The position numbers were made by a program, and so were the translations under genes. DNA of 64,000 bases from Streptomyces sp. MNU76 (lineage in GTDB: Bacteria; Actinomycetota; Actinomycetes; Streptomycetales; Streptomycetaceae): positions 1-64,000 of the forward strand of contig NZ_JAJKLK010000022.1 of NCBI RefSeq assembly GCF_020982545.1. The letters are read 5' to 3'. Positions 37,201-44,381 of this stretch are shown piece after piece (within the stretch, counting starts at the first letter, position 1; the number at the start of each line of letters is the position of its first letter). The notes beneath the pieces were generated by a model, which was given only the letters and a program-made list of their open reading frames with translations, did not search any database and was not told the DNA's origin.

Positions 37201-37242
37201 ACCGAGGGGCACCCCCCTGATCCATGGGGGGTGCCCCTCGGT
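37201..37242 (+). terminator. 17-bp hairpin closing the LCP cluster
   Basis: A perfect stem ACCGAGGGGCACCCCCC (37201-37217) pairs with 37226-37242 across an 8-nt loop. It separates LCP5 from the convergent copper-binding gene and can work in both directions. Confidence 0.88.
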
Positions 37243-37283
37243 CGTTGGTGCGTTCGGGTCGTGCGGACGTCTCGCGCGACGCG

Positions 37284-37649
37284 TCAGGCGGTCGCGCCCG
37301 CCATCGTCCGGCACGTCTCCGAGCAGCGGCGACACGCCTCGGCACAGCGCATCATCTGCTGATCGTCCGGCATGGACATACACGCCTCGGCGCACATGTC
37401 ACAGGCGCGGGCGCACATCGCGCACATCTCGGCGGACAGCGGCGAGCGGCGCATCATCATGTCCGCGCACATACGGGTCATCTCGGCGCAGTCCATCAGG
37501 GCGCGCATGATCTGCATCTGGGCCTGACCGCCGGCCTGCATGCAGGAGCTCATGGTCTCCTCGCACACGCTGTGGCACGTCATGCAGGCGTTGACGCAGT
37601 CCTGCATCTCCTTGCTCATCGCGGTCATGTTCCCGGCCTGCTGCGTCAT
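37284..37649 (-). CDS. Four-helix-bundle copper-binding protein (Csp-like)
   Basis: A 121-residue protein with no signal peptide (start MTQQAGNMTAMSKEMQDCVN) and a clear GGAGGAGCC ribosome-binding site. It contains 16 cysteines and many methionines in CxxxC and CxxC spacings along helices (ACMTCHSVC, EMCAMCARACDMCAEACMSM, CAEACRRCSETC). This is the pattern of cytosolic copper storage proteins (Csp3 type), which hold many Cu(I) ions inside a four-helix bundle. A role in copper buffering is inferred from family knowledge. No CsoR or copper ATPase is adjacent. It converges on LCP5. Confidence 0.92.
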   Translation of the reverse strand: MTQQAGNMTAMSKEMQDCVNACMTCHSVCEETMSSCMQAGGQAQMQIMRALMDCAEMTRMCADMMMRRSPLSAEMCAMCARACDMCAEACMSMPDDQQMMRCAEACRRCSETCRTMAGATA

Positions 37650-37965
37650 GGCTCCTCCTGGGGGTGGTGGGAGAACGGGATCCGGGGCCGGACCGCCGCA
37701 CCTTCCGTCCTACGCCTCCCCGCCCCCGACCGCCATCGGGCGGACGGAAACAGTCCGCCCCATCAGCCCCGTACGACAACGGCCTTCGGCGGGCGCCGGG
37801 GGCCGAGCACGGAATGCGCCGGAGGGGTTACGAAGGCGCGCAACGACCGTGCACGCCGGCCATCGGCAACGAACCCGCCAACTCACCCCGGAGCCGCTCC
37901 ACTTCCCCCAACCTCACCTCGGGAAGTCGCCCGCGAACAACCGAGCCACCCAGCGTGACGAAGCA
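37650..37965. other. Intergenic region upstream of the copper-binding gene
   Basis: 316 bp with no convincing frame. It must hold the promoter of the leftward copper-binding gene and the 3' end of the AHSA1 transcript. I see no clear CsoR-type operator or strong hairpin. Confidence 0.5.
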
Positions 37966-38403
37966 CTACCAGGCCGTTTCGAGCCTCGCCGTGAGCTCGT
38001 CCAGACATGCCTCCCAGCCTCCGGAGGCGCCGTCGGCGATCGAGGGGTCGGCCAGGACATGCGTGAACACCAGCAGGCAACCGGAGTCTTCGTCGCGCAG
38101 CTCGATCCTGAGGTGGTCGTCGTACTCGCGCTTCTCGCCGTCCGGGGCGTGCTCGTCGAAGGCGAACAGCCGCAGCGGCTCGAAGTGCGTGACGGTGGCC
38201 GTGTAGACCGCGCCCTCGCCATCGTCGAGGGCAATCCGACCGCCGACCCTGGGCTCCAGCTCCGTCACCCGCATCGGGTACCACTGGCTCAGATGGCGGG
38301 GGTCGGTGACGGCCGACCAGACTTTCTCCCGGCTGTGCTTCAGATGACGTTCGAATCGCAGGGCAGGTCGGCCGTCGACGGTGATGGTCCTGGTCGCGCT
38401 CAT
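37966..38403 (-). CDS. AHSA1/SRPBCC-domain protein
   Basis: A 145-residue protein (start MSATRTITVDGRPALRFERH) with the helix-grip START-like fold of the Hsp90-ATPase-activator family: REKVWSAVTDPRHLSQWYPM, VGGRIALDDGEGAVYTATVT and GGWEACLDELTARLE at the C-terminus. Such proteins bind hydrophobic ligands, and the ligand is unknown. It starts 4 bp after the stop of the ArsR gene, so the two form a two-gene operon. ArsR-AHSA1 pairs are widespread and the regulator may respond to the ligand or product of this protein. Confidence 0.9.
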   Translation of the reverse strand: MSATRTITVDGRPALRFERHLKHSREKVWSAVTDPRHLSQWYPMRVTELEPRVGGRIALDDGEGAVYTATVTHFEPLRLFAFDEHAPDGEKREYDDHLRIELRDEDSGCLLVFTHVLADPSIADGASGGWEACLDELTARLETAW

Positions 38404-38407
38404 CTCT

Positions 38408-38767
38408 TCACTGCTCCTCAGCCGCCTGACACGGCTCCTCGGGGACGTCGGGCATCCTGTCCAGGTGCCCTTCCAGCGCATCCAGGCGTTCCGTCCAGAG
38501 CCGACGATACGGAGCGAGCCAGGAGTCAAGGTCGGCCAACGGCTCCGGACGGAGCTCGTACCAGCGACACTGCGCTTCCGCCCGTACCGTGACCAGCCCG
38601 GCTTCACGCAGCACCCGCAGATGCTTGGACACCCGAGGCTGACTCATCTCCAGCTCATGGGCGATCTCACCCACGAGACGGGGACGCCCGAGCAGCAGCC
38701 CGAGCATCCGCCGCCGCGTGGAATCGGCCAGCGCATCGAAAGGCAGGGACACACCCTCAATATGCAC
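38408..38767 (-). CDS. ArsR-family winged-helix regulator
   Basis: The 119-residue protein starts at a GTG (VHIEGVSLPFDALADSTRRR). It has the ArsR winged helix: RRRMLGLLLGRPRLVGEIAH, then the recognition helix MSQPRVSKHLRVLREAGLVT and the wing VRAEAQCRWYELRPE. There is no CxC metal site of the ArsR/SmtB metal sensors and only scattered Cys, so metal sensing is unlikely. A perfect 10-bp palindrome lies 6 bp upstream of the start and is a good candidate autoregulatory operator. The AHSA1 gene follows directly. Confidence 0.92.
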   Translation of the reverse strand: MHIEGVSLPFDALADSTRRRMLGLLLGRPRLVGEIAHELEMSQPRVSKHLRVLREAGLVTVRAEAQCRWYELRPEPLADLDSWLAPYRRLWTERLDALEGHLDRMPDVPEEPCQAAEEQ

Positions 38768-38772
38768 CTAGC

Positions 38773-38782
38773 GTTATATAAC
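38773..38782. promoter_or_regulatory. Palindrome GTTATATAAC, candidate ArsR operator
   Basis: A perfect A/T-rich palindrome in G/C-rich DNA, immediately upstream of the GTG of the ArsR gene. It could also contain the -10 element, so that repressor binding blocks initiation. The leader would be very short or absent. Confidence 0.5.
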
Positions 38783-38916
38783 CGCAAGGGCATACATGAG
38801 GAAGGTGCTGATCGGCGCACGGAAACAGCCCCCGACCGTACGCCGGGGGCTGCGCCGTTCGCGCGGGTCATCGGCCGTTTGTCAGCCCGCACCCGCACCT
38901 GACCCGCAAGAACCTG

Positions 38917-40074
38917 CTAGGGAAGGTTCCTGGCCATCACGATCCGCTGCACTTGGTTCGTGCCTTCGTATATCTGCGTGATCTTGGCGTCGCGCATCAT
39001 GCGCTCGACCGGGTAGTCGCGGGTGTAGCCGTAGCCGCCGAGGAGCTGGACGGCGTCCGTGGTGACCTCCATGGCGACGTCGGAGGCGAAGCACTTGGCG
39101 GCGGCGCCCTGGAAGGTGAGGTCCTTGTCGCCGCGCTCGGACTTGGCGGCGGCCTGGTAGGTCAGGGCGCGGGCGGCCTCGATCTTCATGGCCATGTCGG
39201 CGAGCATGAACTGGATGCCCTGGAAGTCGGCGATCGGCTTGCCGAACTGCTTGCGCTCCTGGACATAGCCCTTGGCGTAGTCGAGGGCGCCCTGGGCGAC
39301 GCCGAGGGCCTGGGCGGCGATGGTGATGCGGGTGTGGTCCAGGGTCTTCATCGCCGTGGCGAAGCCGGTGCCCTCCTCGCCGATGATGCGGTCGGCGGGG
39401 ATGCGGACGTTGTCGAGGTAGACCTCGCGGGTCGGGGAGCCCTTGATGCCGAGCTTCTTCTCCGGTGCGCCGAAGGAGACGCCCTCGTCGGACTTCTCGA
39501 CGACGAACGCGGAGATTCCCTTGGAGCGCTTCTCCGGGTCCGTGACGGCCATGACCGTGTAGTACTCGGAGACGCCCGCGTTGGTGATCCAGCGCTTGAC
39601 GCCGTTGAGAATCCAGTGGTCGCCGTCACGGACCGCGCGGGTCTTCATCCCGGCCGCGTCGGAGCCCGCGTCCGGCTCGGAGAGGCAGTACGAGAACATC
39701 GCGTCGCCCTTGGCGAGCGGGCCCAGGTACTTCTTCTTCAGCTCCTCGGAGCCGGAGAGGATCACCGGCAGCGAGCCGAGCTTGTTGACGGCCGGGATGA
39801 GGGAGGAGGACACACAGGCGCGCGCCACTTCCTCGATCACGATGACCGTGGCGAGCGCGTCGGCGCCGGCACCGCCGTACTCCTCGGGCACGTGCACGGC
39901 GTGCAGGTCGTTCGCGACCAGCGCGTCCAGCGCCTCCTGCGGGAAGCGGGCCTCCTCGTCCACGGCGGCGGCGTGGGGCGCGATCTTCGCCTCGGCGAGG
40001 GAACGGATCGCGTCACGGAGCATGTCGTGCTCCTCGGACGGGCGGTACAGGTCGAAATCAGCCGATCCGGCCAA
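38917..40074 (-). CDS. Acyl-CoA dehydrogenase
   Basis: A 385-residue FAD enzyme that introduces the alpha,beta double bond of acyl-CoA. Typical signatures are CLSEPDAGSDAAGMKTRAVR and WITNAGVSEYYTVMAV (FAD and substrate binding), KKLGIKGSPTREVYLDNVRI and LLGGYGYTRDYPVERMMRDA. Near the C-terminus QIYEGTNQVQRIVMARNL contains the catalytic glutamate. The start appears to be a TTG at 40074 (LAGSADFDLYRPSEEHDMLR) with AGGAG about 11 bases upstream. Chain-length preference cannot be read from the sequence. It is divergent from the UDP-glucose dehydrogenase gene. Confidence 0.95.
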   Translation of the reverse strand: MAGSADFDLYRPSEEHDMLRDAIRSLAEAKIAPHAAAVDEEARFPQEALDALVANDLHAVHVPEEYGGAGADALATVIVIEEVARACVSSSLIPAVNKLGSLPVILSGSEELKKKYLGPLAKGDAMFSYCLSEPDAGSDAAGMKTRAVRDGDHWILNGVKRWITNAGVSEYYTVMAVTDPEKRSKGISAFVVEKSDEGVSFGAPEKKLGIKGSPTREVYLDNVRIPADRIIGEEGTGFATAMKTLDHTRITIAAQALGVAQGALDYAKGYVQERKQFGKPIADFQGIQFMLADMAMKIEAARALTYQAAAKSERGDKDLTFQGAAAKCFASDVAMEVTTDAVQLLGGYGYTRDYPVERMMRDAKITQIYEGTNQVQRIVMARNLP

Positions 40075-40240
40075 GGTCTCTCACGCTCCTGACGCTAACT
40101 ACCGTTAAGTAACTCAAATTTTAAAGGTCCGGCCACGCCACGGGTACGTGAGTTTGACGACAGGGGCGACGGGCCTCGACCCCTCTCCGGGGGAATCTGC
40201 CCGGTCAAGGACTCGAACAGGCCCCCGACTATGCTCACGT

Positions 40241-40270
40241 GCATGCCCGCACGCGGCTGTGCGGGCATGC
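40241..40270 (+). promoter_or_regulatory. 12-bp inverted repeat in the ugd leader
   Basis: GCATGCCCGCAC (40241-40252) and its exact complement (40259-40270) with a 6-nt loop lie 34 bp before the ATG of the UDP-glucose dehydrogenase gene. In this position it is more likely an attenuator or mRNA-stability hairpin than a terminator for another gene, because the neighbour is divergent. Confidence 0.5.
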
Positions 40271-40304
40271 ACACCCCCCTCGGCCGGACACCCCAGGAGC
40301 ACCC

Positions 40305-41648
40305 ATGGCCCTCAAGATCACCGTGATCGGCACCGGCTATCTCGGCGCGACACACGCCGCGGCCATGGCCGAGCTGGGGTTCGAGGTGCTCGGGCTTGAT
40401 GTCGTCGAAGAGAAGATCGACATGCTCCGGCGCGGTGAGGTCCCGATGTACGAGCCGGGCCTGGAGGAGCTGCTGCGCAAGCACGTCGCCGGGATCGAGG
40501 GGTCCAGCGGGCGGCTGCGCTTCACGACCGACTACGCCGAGGTCGCGGCCTTCGGCGACGTCCACTTCGTCTGTGTGAACACCCCGCAGCGGCACGGCGA
40601 GTACGCCTGCGACATGTCGTACGTCGACGCCGCCTTCGCCTCGCTCGCCCCGCATCTGACGGGCCCGGCCCTCGTCGTCGGCAAGTCGACCGTGCCGGTG
40701 GGGTCCGCCGACCGGCTGGCCGCCTATCTCGCCGAGCACGCGCCGGCCGGGGCGGAAGCCGAGCTGGCCTGGAACCCGGAGTTCCTGCGCGAGGGCTTCG
40801 CCGTGAACGACACGCTGCACCCCGACCGGATCGTGGTGGGTGTGCGGAGCGACAAGGCCGAGAAGCTGCTGCGTGAGGTGTACGCGACGCCGGTCGAGGA
40901 GGGTTCGCCCTTCGTCGTCACCGACTTCCCGACGGCCGAGCTGGTGAAGACCTCCGCGAACTCCTTCCTCGCCACCAAGATCTCCTTCATCAACGCCATG
41001 GCCGAGGTGTGCGAGGCCGCCGGGGGCGATGTCGCCAAGCTGGCGGAGGCCATCGGGCACGACGACCGGATCGGCAAGAAGTTCCTGCGCGCCGGCATCG
41101 GCTTCGGCGGCGGGTGTCTGCCGAAGGACATCCGGGCGTTCATGGCGCGCGCCGGTGAGCTGGGCGCCGACCAGGCCCTGACGTTCCTGCGGGAGATCGA
41201 CTCCATCAACATGCGCCAGCGCGGTCAGATGGTGGAGCTGGCCCGGCAGGCACTGGGCGGCGGCTCCTTCCTGGGCAAGCGGGTCGCCGTGCTCGGCGCC
41301 ACCTTCAAGCCCGACTCCGACGACGTACGCGACTCCCCCGCCCTCAACGTGGCCGGGCAGATCCACCTCCAGGGCGGCCAGGTCACCGTCTACGACCCCA
41401 AGGGCATGGACAACGCGCGGCGGCTCTTCCCGACGCTCGGGTACGCCGACACCGCGCTGGAGGCCGTACGCGGCGCCGACATCGTGCTGCATCTGACCGA
41501 GTGGAGCGAGTTCCGCGAGCTGGACCCGGCGGAGCTGGGCGAGGTCGCGTCGACGCGGCTGGTGCTGGACGGCCGCAACGCGCTGGACCCTGAGCTGTGG
41601 CGCCGTGCGGGGTGGACGTACCGGGCGATGGGACGGCCGACCGCGTAG
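40305..41648 (+). CDS. ugd: UDP-glucose 6-dehydrogenase
   Basis: This enzyme oxidises UDP-glucose to UDP-glucuronate with two NAD+. The 447-residue protein has the N-terminal Rossmann motif (ITVIGTGYLGATHAAAMAEL), KSTVPVGSADRLAAYLAEHA, NPEFLREGFAVNDTLHPDRI and the catalytic cysteine loop GFGGGCLPKDIRAFMARAGE. The C-terminal domain contains LGATFKPDSDDVRDSPALNV. UDP-glucuronate feeds surface polysaccharides, which fits the envelope genes to the left. GDP-mannose dehydrogenase belongs to the same superfamily and is a less likely alternative. The gene ends in a classical terminator. Confidence 0.95.
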   Translation: MALKITVIGTGYLGATHAAAMAELGFEVLGLDVVEEKIDMLRRGEVPMYEPGLEELLRKHVAGIEGSSGRLRFTTDYAEVAAFGDVHFVCVNTPQRHGEYACDMSYVDAAFASLAPHLTGPALVVGKSTVPVGSADRLAAYLAEHAPAGAEAELAWNPEFLREGFAVNDTLHPDRIVVGVRSDKAEKLLREVYATPVEEGSPFVVTDFPTAELVKTSANSFLATKISFINAMAEVCEAAGGDVAKLAEAIGHDDRIGKKFLRAGIGFGGGCLPKDIRAFMARAGELGADQALTFLREIDSINMRQRGQMVELARQALGGGSFLGKRVAVLGATFKPDSDDVRDSPALNVAGQIHLQGGQVTVYDPKGMDNARRLFPTLGYADTALEAVRGADIVLHLTEWSEFRELDPAELGEVASTRLVLDGRNALDPELWRRAGWTYRAMGRPTA

Positions 41649-41694
41649 GGCCGCGCCGACGGGGCTCGGGCCCCCGCGGAGGGCAGCGGAAGGT

Positions 41695-41739
41695 GACGCC
41701 GTTCCGGCCGAGGCTCAGTCGGCCGGAACGGCGTCTTTT
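41695..41739 (+). terminator. Classical terminator after ugd
   Basis: A perfect 16-bp stem GACGCCGTTCCGGCCG/CGGCCGGAACGGCGTC with a 9-nt loop is followed directly by TTTT. Confidence 0.92.
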
Positions 41740-41802
41740 CCTATTGTCCACGTTCCGGCGCCCGGCGGGGGCGAAGCGCTTACTTCGCCGGGGCCGAAGC
41801 GT

Positions 41803-42309
41803 TCACTTCGCTCGGTAGCGGCGCATCTTCGCACGGGCGCCGCACACCTGCATCGAGCACCAGCGGCCGCGGCCTGCCGGGCTGCGGTCGTAGTACGCCC
41901 AGTGGCAGTCGGGTGCCTGGCAGGCCTTGAGGCGTTGCCAGGTGCCCGCCGTGAGGGCCTCGGCGACGGCCGCGGCCACGCGGGAGAGCAGGGGGGCCGG
42001 GTCGACGGCGGGGCGCAGGCTCGCCGAGCCGTCCTCGGCGGAGACCGCGACGACGAGCGGTGCCGCGGCCAGGAGGGTGCCCAGCGGCGTCACCGGCCGG
42101 TGCGGGGCGTGACCGGCGTGGGCCAGCAGGGTCGCGCGGAGGGACTCCCGCAGCTCGCGCACGGACGTGAGGTCCTCGTCCGCCGCCAGGCCCAGGCCTG
42201 CGCGCGCCTCCGGGGTCTCCAGGCTGTCGGCGCCCGTCTCCAGGTCCAGCGTGTTGACCAGGCTCTCGACGAGTGCCAGGCCGCCGGGGGCGGACGCTCT
42301 CTCACTCAT
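41803..42309 (-). CDS. CGNR zinc-finger (ABATE-domain) regulator
   Basis: A 168-residue protein with an N-terminal ABATE-like domain (LALVESLVNTLDLETGADSL) and a C-terminal CGNR finger: LKACQAPDCHWAYYDRSPAG then RGRWCSMQVCGARAKMRRYR. The finger has two Cys pairs and a basic end. Such proteins are thought to be DNA-binding regulators. It is divergent from the VOC gene, and three GGTTACC-type half-sites lie between them, suggesting it controls itself and its neighbour. It converges on ugd across the terminator. Confidence 0.9.
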   Translation of the reverse strand: MSERASAPGGLALVESLVNTLDLETGADSLETPEARAGLGLAADEDLTSVRELRESLRATLLAHAGHAPHRPVTPLGTLLAAAPLVVAVSAEDGSASLRPAVDPAPLLSRVAAAVAEALTAGTWQRLKACQAPDCHWAYYDRSPAGRGRWCSMQVCGARAKMRRYRAK

Positions 42310-42316
42310 GACGGGA

Positions 42317-42361
42317 GGTTACCTCTTAATGGGGTGCGTAAGGTAACCGTTACTGGTTACC
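42317..42361. promoter_or_regulatory. Three GGTTACC/GGTAACC half-sites between divergent genes
   Basis: GGTTACC at 42317-42323, GGTAACC at 42342-42348 and GGTTACC at 42355-42361. The last two form an inverted arrangement with 6 bp between them. The location between a regulator gene and a divergent neighbour is typical for an operator. Confidence 0.45.
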
Positions 42362-42419
42362 CTTTTCTTCAGGCAACCACAGATGTGCGGAAGAGCAGAG
42401 AACGAGCAAGGAGAAGGCC

Positions 42420-42779
42420 ATGGCCATCGCCACGCTGGATGTCGTCGTTCTGGACTGTCCCGACCCGGCCGCCCTCGCCGGGTTCTACGACGAGGTGATG
42501 GGTGGGAAGGTCAGCGGGGAGGGACTGGGTGGATCTGGAGGTGCCGGGCGGGGTGCGCGGCTGGCGTTCCAGAAGGCGCCGGGGTTCGTGGCGCCCGAGT
42601 GGCCCTCGGCCGAGCGGTCGCAGCAGTTCCATCTCGACCTGAACGTGGAGGACATGGACGCCGCGGAGAAGGAGGTGCTGGCGCTGGGGGCGACGGTGCT
42701 GGACGCGGCGGATCGTGAGCGGGGTTTCCGGGTGTACGCGGATCCGGCGGGGCATCCGTTCTGTCTTTGCCGCGCTTGA
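42420..42779 (+). CDS. VOC-family (glyoxalase-like) protein with compensating frame changes
   Basis: The 119-residue protein (start MAIATLDVVVLDCPDPAALA) is a small vicinal-oxygen-chelate fold protein ending HLDLNVEDMDAAEKEVLALG, then RVYADPAGHPFCLCRA. Residues about 34-46 (GEGLGGSGGAGRGAR) are unusual. The same DNA in the +1 frame reads DWVDLEVPGGVR, which matches the expected strand of the family. This indicates two compensating frame changes between about 42522 and 42555. Whether the altered strand is real or a sequencing artefact is unclear. The substrate is unknown. Confidence 0.85.
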   Translation: MAIATLDVVVLDCPDPAALAGFYDEVMGGKVSGEGLGGSGGAGRGARLAFQKAPGFVAPEWPSAERSQQFHLDLNVEDMDAAEKEVLALGATVLDAADRERGFRVYADPAGHPFCLCRA

Positions 42780-42849
42780 GCTCCGCTGCTGCCGAGTTCG
42801 CGGTAGGGGGAGGGGCGCAGGGCGGGTTCGGCGGCTGCGGGTCGTTCGT

Positions 42850-42915
42850 GGCTGGTCGCGCAGTTCCCCGCGCCCCTGAAAGAGGGCTGCGCCCCATTCA
42901 GGGGCGCGGCCCCCG
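42850..42915. repeat. Dispersed G/C-rich 3'-end repeat, copy 6
   Basis: Core TGGTCGCGCAGTTCCCCGCG with CCCCTGAAAGAGGGCTGCGC and a trailing CAGGGGCGCGGCCCC lies between the convergent VOC and dipeptidase-like genes. Confidence 0.75.
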
Positions 42916-44217
42916 TCAGCCGTCCAGTTCCGCGATCCTCGCCGTCGAGGCCTCCCGGCGGTCGCGTGCCGCCCTCGCGGTGAAGTCGGCGGTGCGCAGG
43001 ACGCGTTGGACGTTGCCCCAGGTGAGGAGGGCGAGGTCGGGTTCGGACCAGCCCCGGTGCATGAGTTCGGCGACGAGGCGGGGGTAGCACGAGGCGTCGG
43101 TGAGGTCCCGCGGGTGGGCGGCACCGGAGTCGTAGGTGCCGGAGAGGCCGACGCACTCGGGGCCGGCGATCGCGCGGACGTGGTCGAGGTGGTCGGCGAC
43201 GTCGCGGACCGAGGGACCGGTCTGCTCGGCGGTGAGCGGCACCATGCACAGGCCCCGCGCCTCGCCCAGCGCGGCGAGGATGTCGTCGGGGAGGTTGGCC
43301 GGGTGGGACCGCAGCGCGGCGGCCGCCGAGCGGGTGCACACCACCGGGGCGCGGGAGACCGCGAGCGCCCGGCGGACCGTCTCCTCGCAGGCTCCGGAGA
43401 GGTCGGCGAGAACGCCGATGCGGTTCATCTCGCGGACCACCTCCTCGCCGAACCTGCTCAGCCCGGACTCGCCCGCCCAGGACGCGCCGGCGAGGGTGAG
43501 GGCCTTGAGGCCGAGCGCGTGCAGGGAGCGCAGGATGGCGAGGGAGTCGCCGATCGCCGGGGCTCCGGCGGGGCCCAGCAGGACGGCCACCCGACCGCAG
43601 TTGCGGGCGTCGGTGGTCTCGCCGGCGCTGTGCGTGAGCCGCAGGCCCTCGGGGTGGGCGTCGACGACCGTCCTGACCAGGTCCAGCTGCTCCAGCGTGG
43701 CTCCCACGGCCCGCTCGCCCGCGAGGCCCTCCGGGAGGTGCAGCGACCAGAACAGCGCGCCGATGTGCCCCTTGCGCATGCGCGGCACGTCGGTGTCCAC
43801 GCCGCCCTCGCCCAGCTCCAGGTCGTAGCGGGGCAGCTGACGCAGCACCCACGGCAGTCCGCTGTAGCCGTCGGCGACGGGGTGCGCGACGAGGAAGGCG
43901 TCCGCCTCGGCCAGCTCCGAGGAGGGCGAGGACGGCGAGGGGGACGGGGATGCGGCGGGTCCGGCCACCACGACGGCTTCGCCGTCAGGGGCCCCGGGGA
44001 CGTCCGCTCCACCGCGGCGGACGTCGGTCGGGCCATGGGGGCGGACGTCGTCCGCCTCGCCATCGTCGGGGTGGCCGTCGGCGCCGGGGGCTATCGGCTC
44101 CGCCACCGGTGGGCGCCGGTCTCGTTTGCGCGCGGGCTCGGCGCGGGTGGGGTCGGGGGGCGTGTCGAGTTCGCCGGCCTCCCCCGCGGCTTGCAGTTCG
44201 TCCTGCAGATCTGCCAT
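42916..44217 (-). CDS. Dipeptidase-like protein lacking all metal ligands (probable pseudoenzyme)
   Basis: A 433-residue protein starting MADLQDELQAAGEAGELDTP. The first 100 residues are Pro/Asp/Ser-rich and disordered, and the rest aligns with the neighbouring renal-dipeptidase-family gene. Every metal ligand of that family is replaced: HxD in DGHNDLPW becomes DGYSGLPW, the Glu in GAEGGHS becomes Ala (GPAGAPA), the two later His become Gly (ADLSGAC) and Arg (VCTRSAA), and the Asp in GGDYDG becomes Thr (SGTYDSG). The fold is otherwise intact (TWGNVQRVLRTADFTARAAR), so it is probably a non-catalytic paralogue, perhaps binding a peptide or its sister enzyme. It lies 164 bp downstream of the active copy. 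Confidence 0.88.
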   Translation of the reverse strand: MADLQDELQAAGEAGELDTPPDPTRAEPARKRDRRPPVAEPIAPGADGHPDDGEADDVRPHGPTDVRRGGADVPGAPDGEAVVVAGPAASPSPSPSSPSSELAEADAFLVAHPVADGYSGLPWVLRQLPRYDLELGEGGVDTDVPRMRKGHIGALFWSLHLPEGLAGERAVGATLEQLDLVRTVVDAHPEGLRLTHSAGETTDARNCGRVAVLLGPAGAPAIGDSLAILRSLHALGLKALTLAGASWAGESGLSRFGEEVVREMNRIGVLADLSGACEETVRRALAVSRAPVVCTRSAAAALRSHPANLPDDILAALGEARGLCMVPLTAEQTGPSVRDVADHLDHVRAIAGPECVGLSGTYDSGAAHPRDLTDASCYPRLVAELMHRGWSEPDLALLTWGNVQRVLRTADFTARAARDRREASTARIAELDG

Positions 44218-44381
44218 GGCAAACCTCCGTAGCCGTTGGGTGATCGCAGTACTCGTCACCGTGGCACGGAGGCCGCCCGCCTTCCTGGTGGGTGGGGCGT
44301 TCGGGTTGAACGGCCGTCGCGGGGCCGCCGCTACGCCACCCGGGTGAGACCCGGGCGGCGCCCGGCGTCACCCGTCCGGCG

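Noticed and set aside
44320..44380. Small hairpin and direct repeat CGGCGTCACCCGTC near the end of the active dipeptidase gene
   Set aside because: The stem is short (CCGGGC/GCCCGG) and the repeat is two copies only; too weak to call a terminator with confidence.
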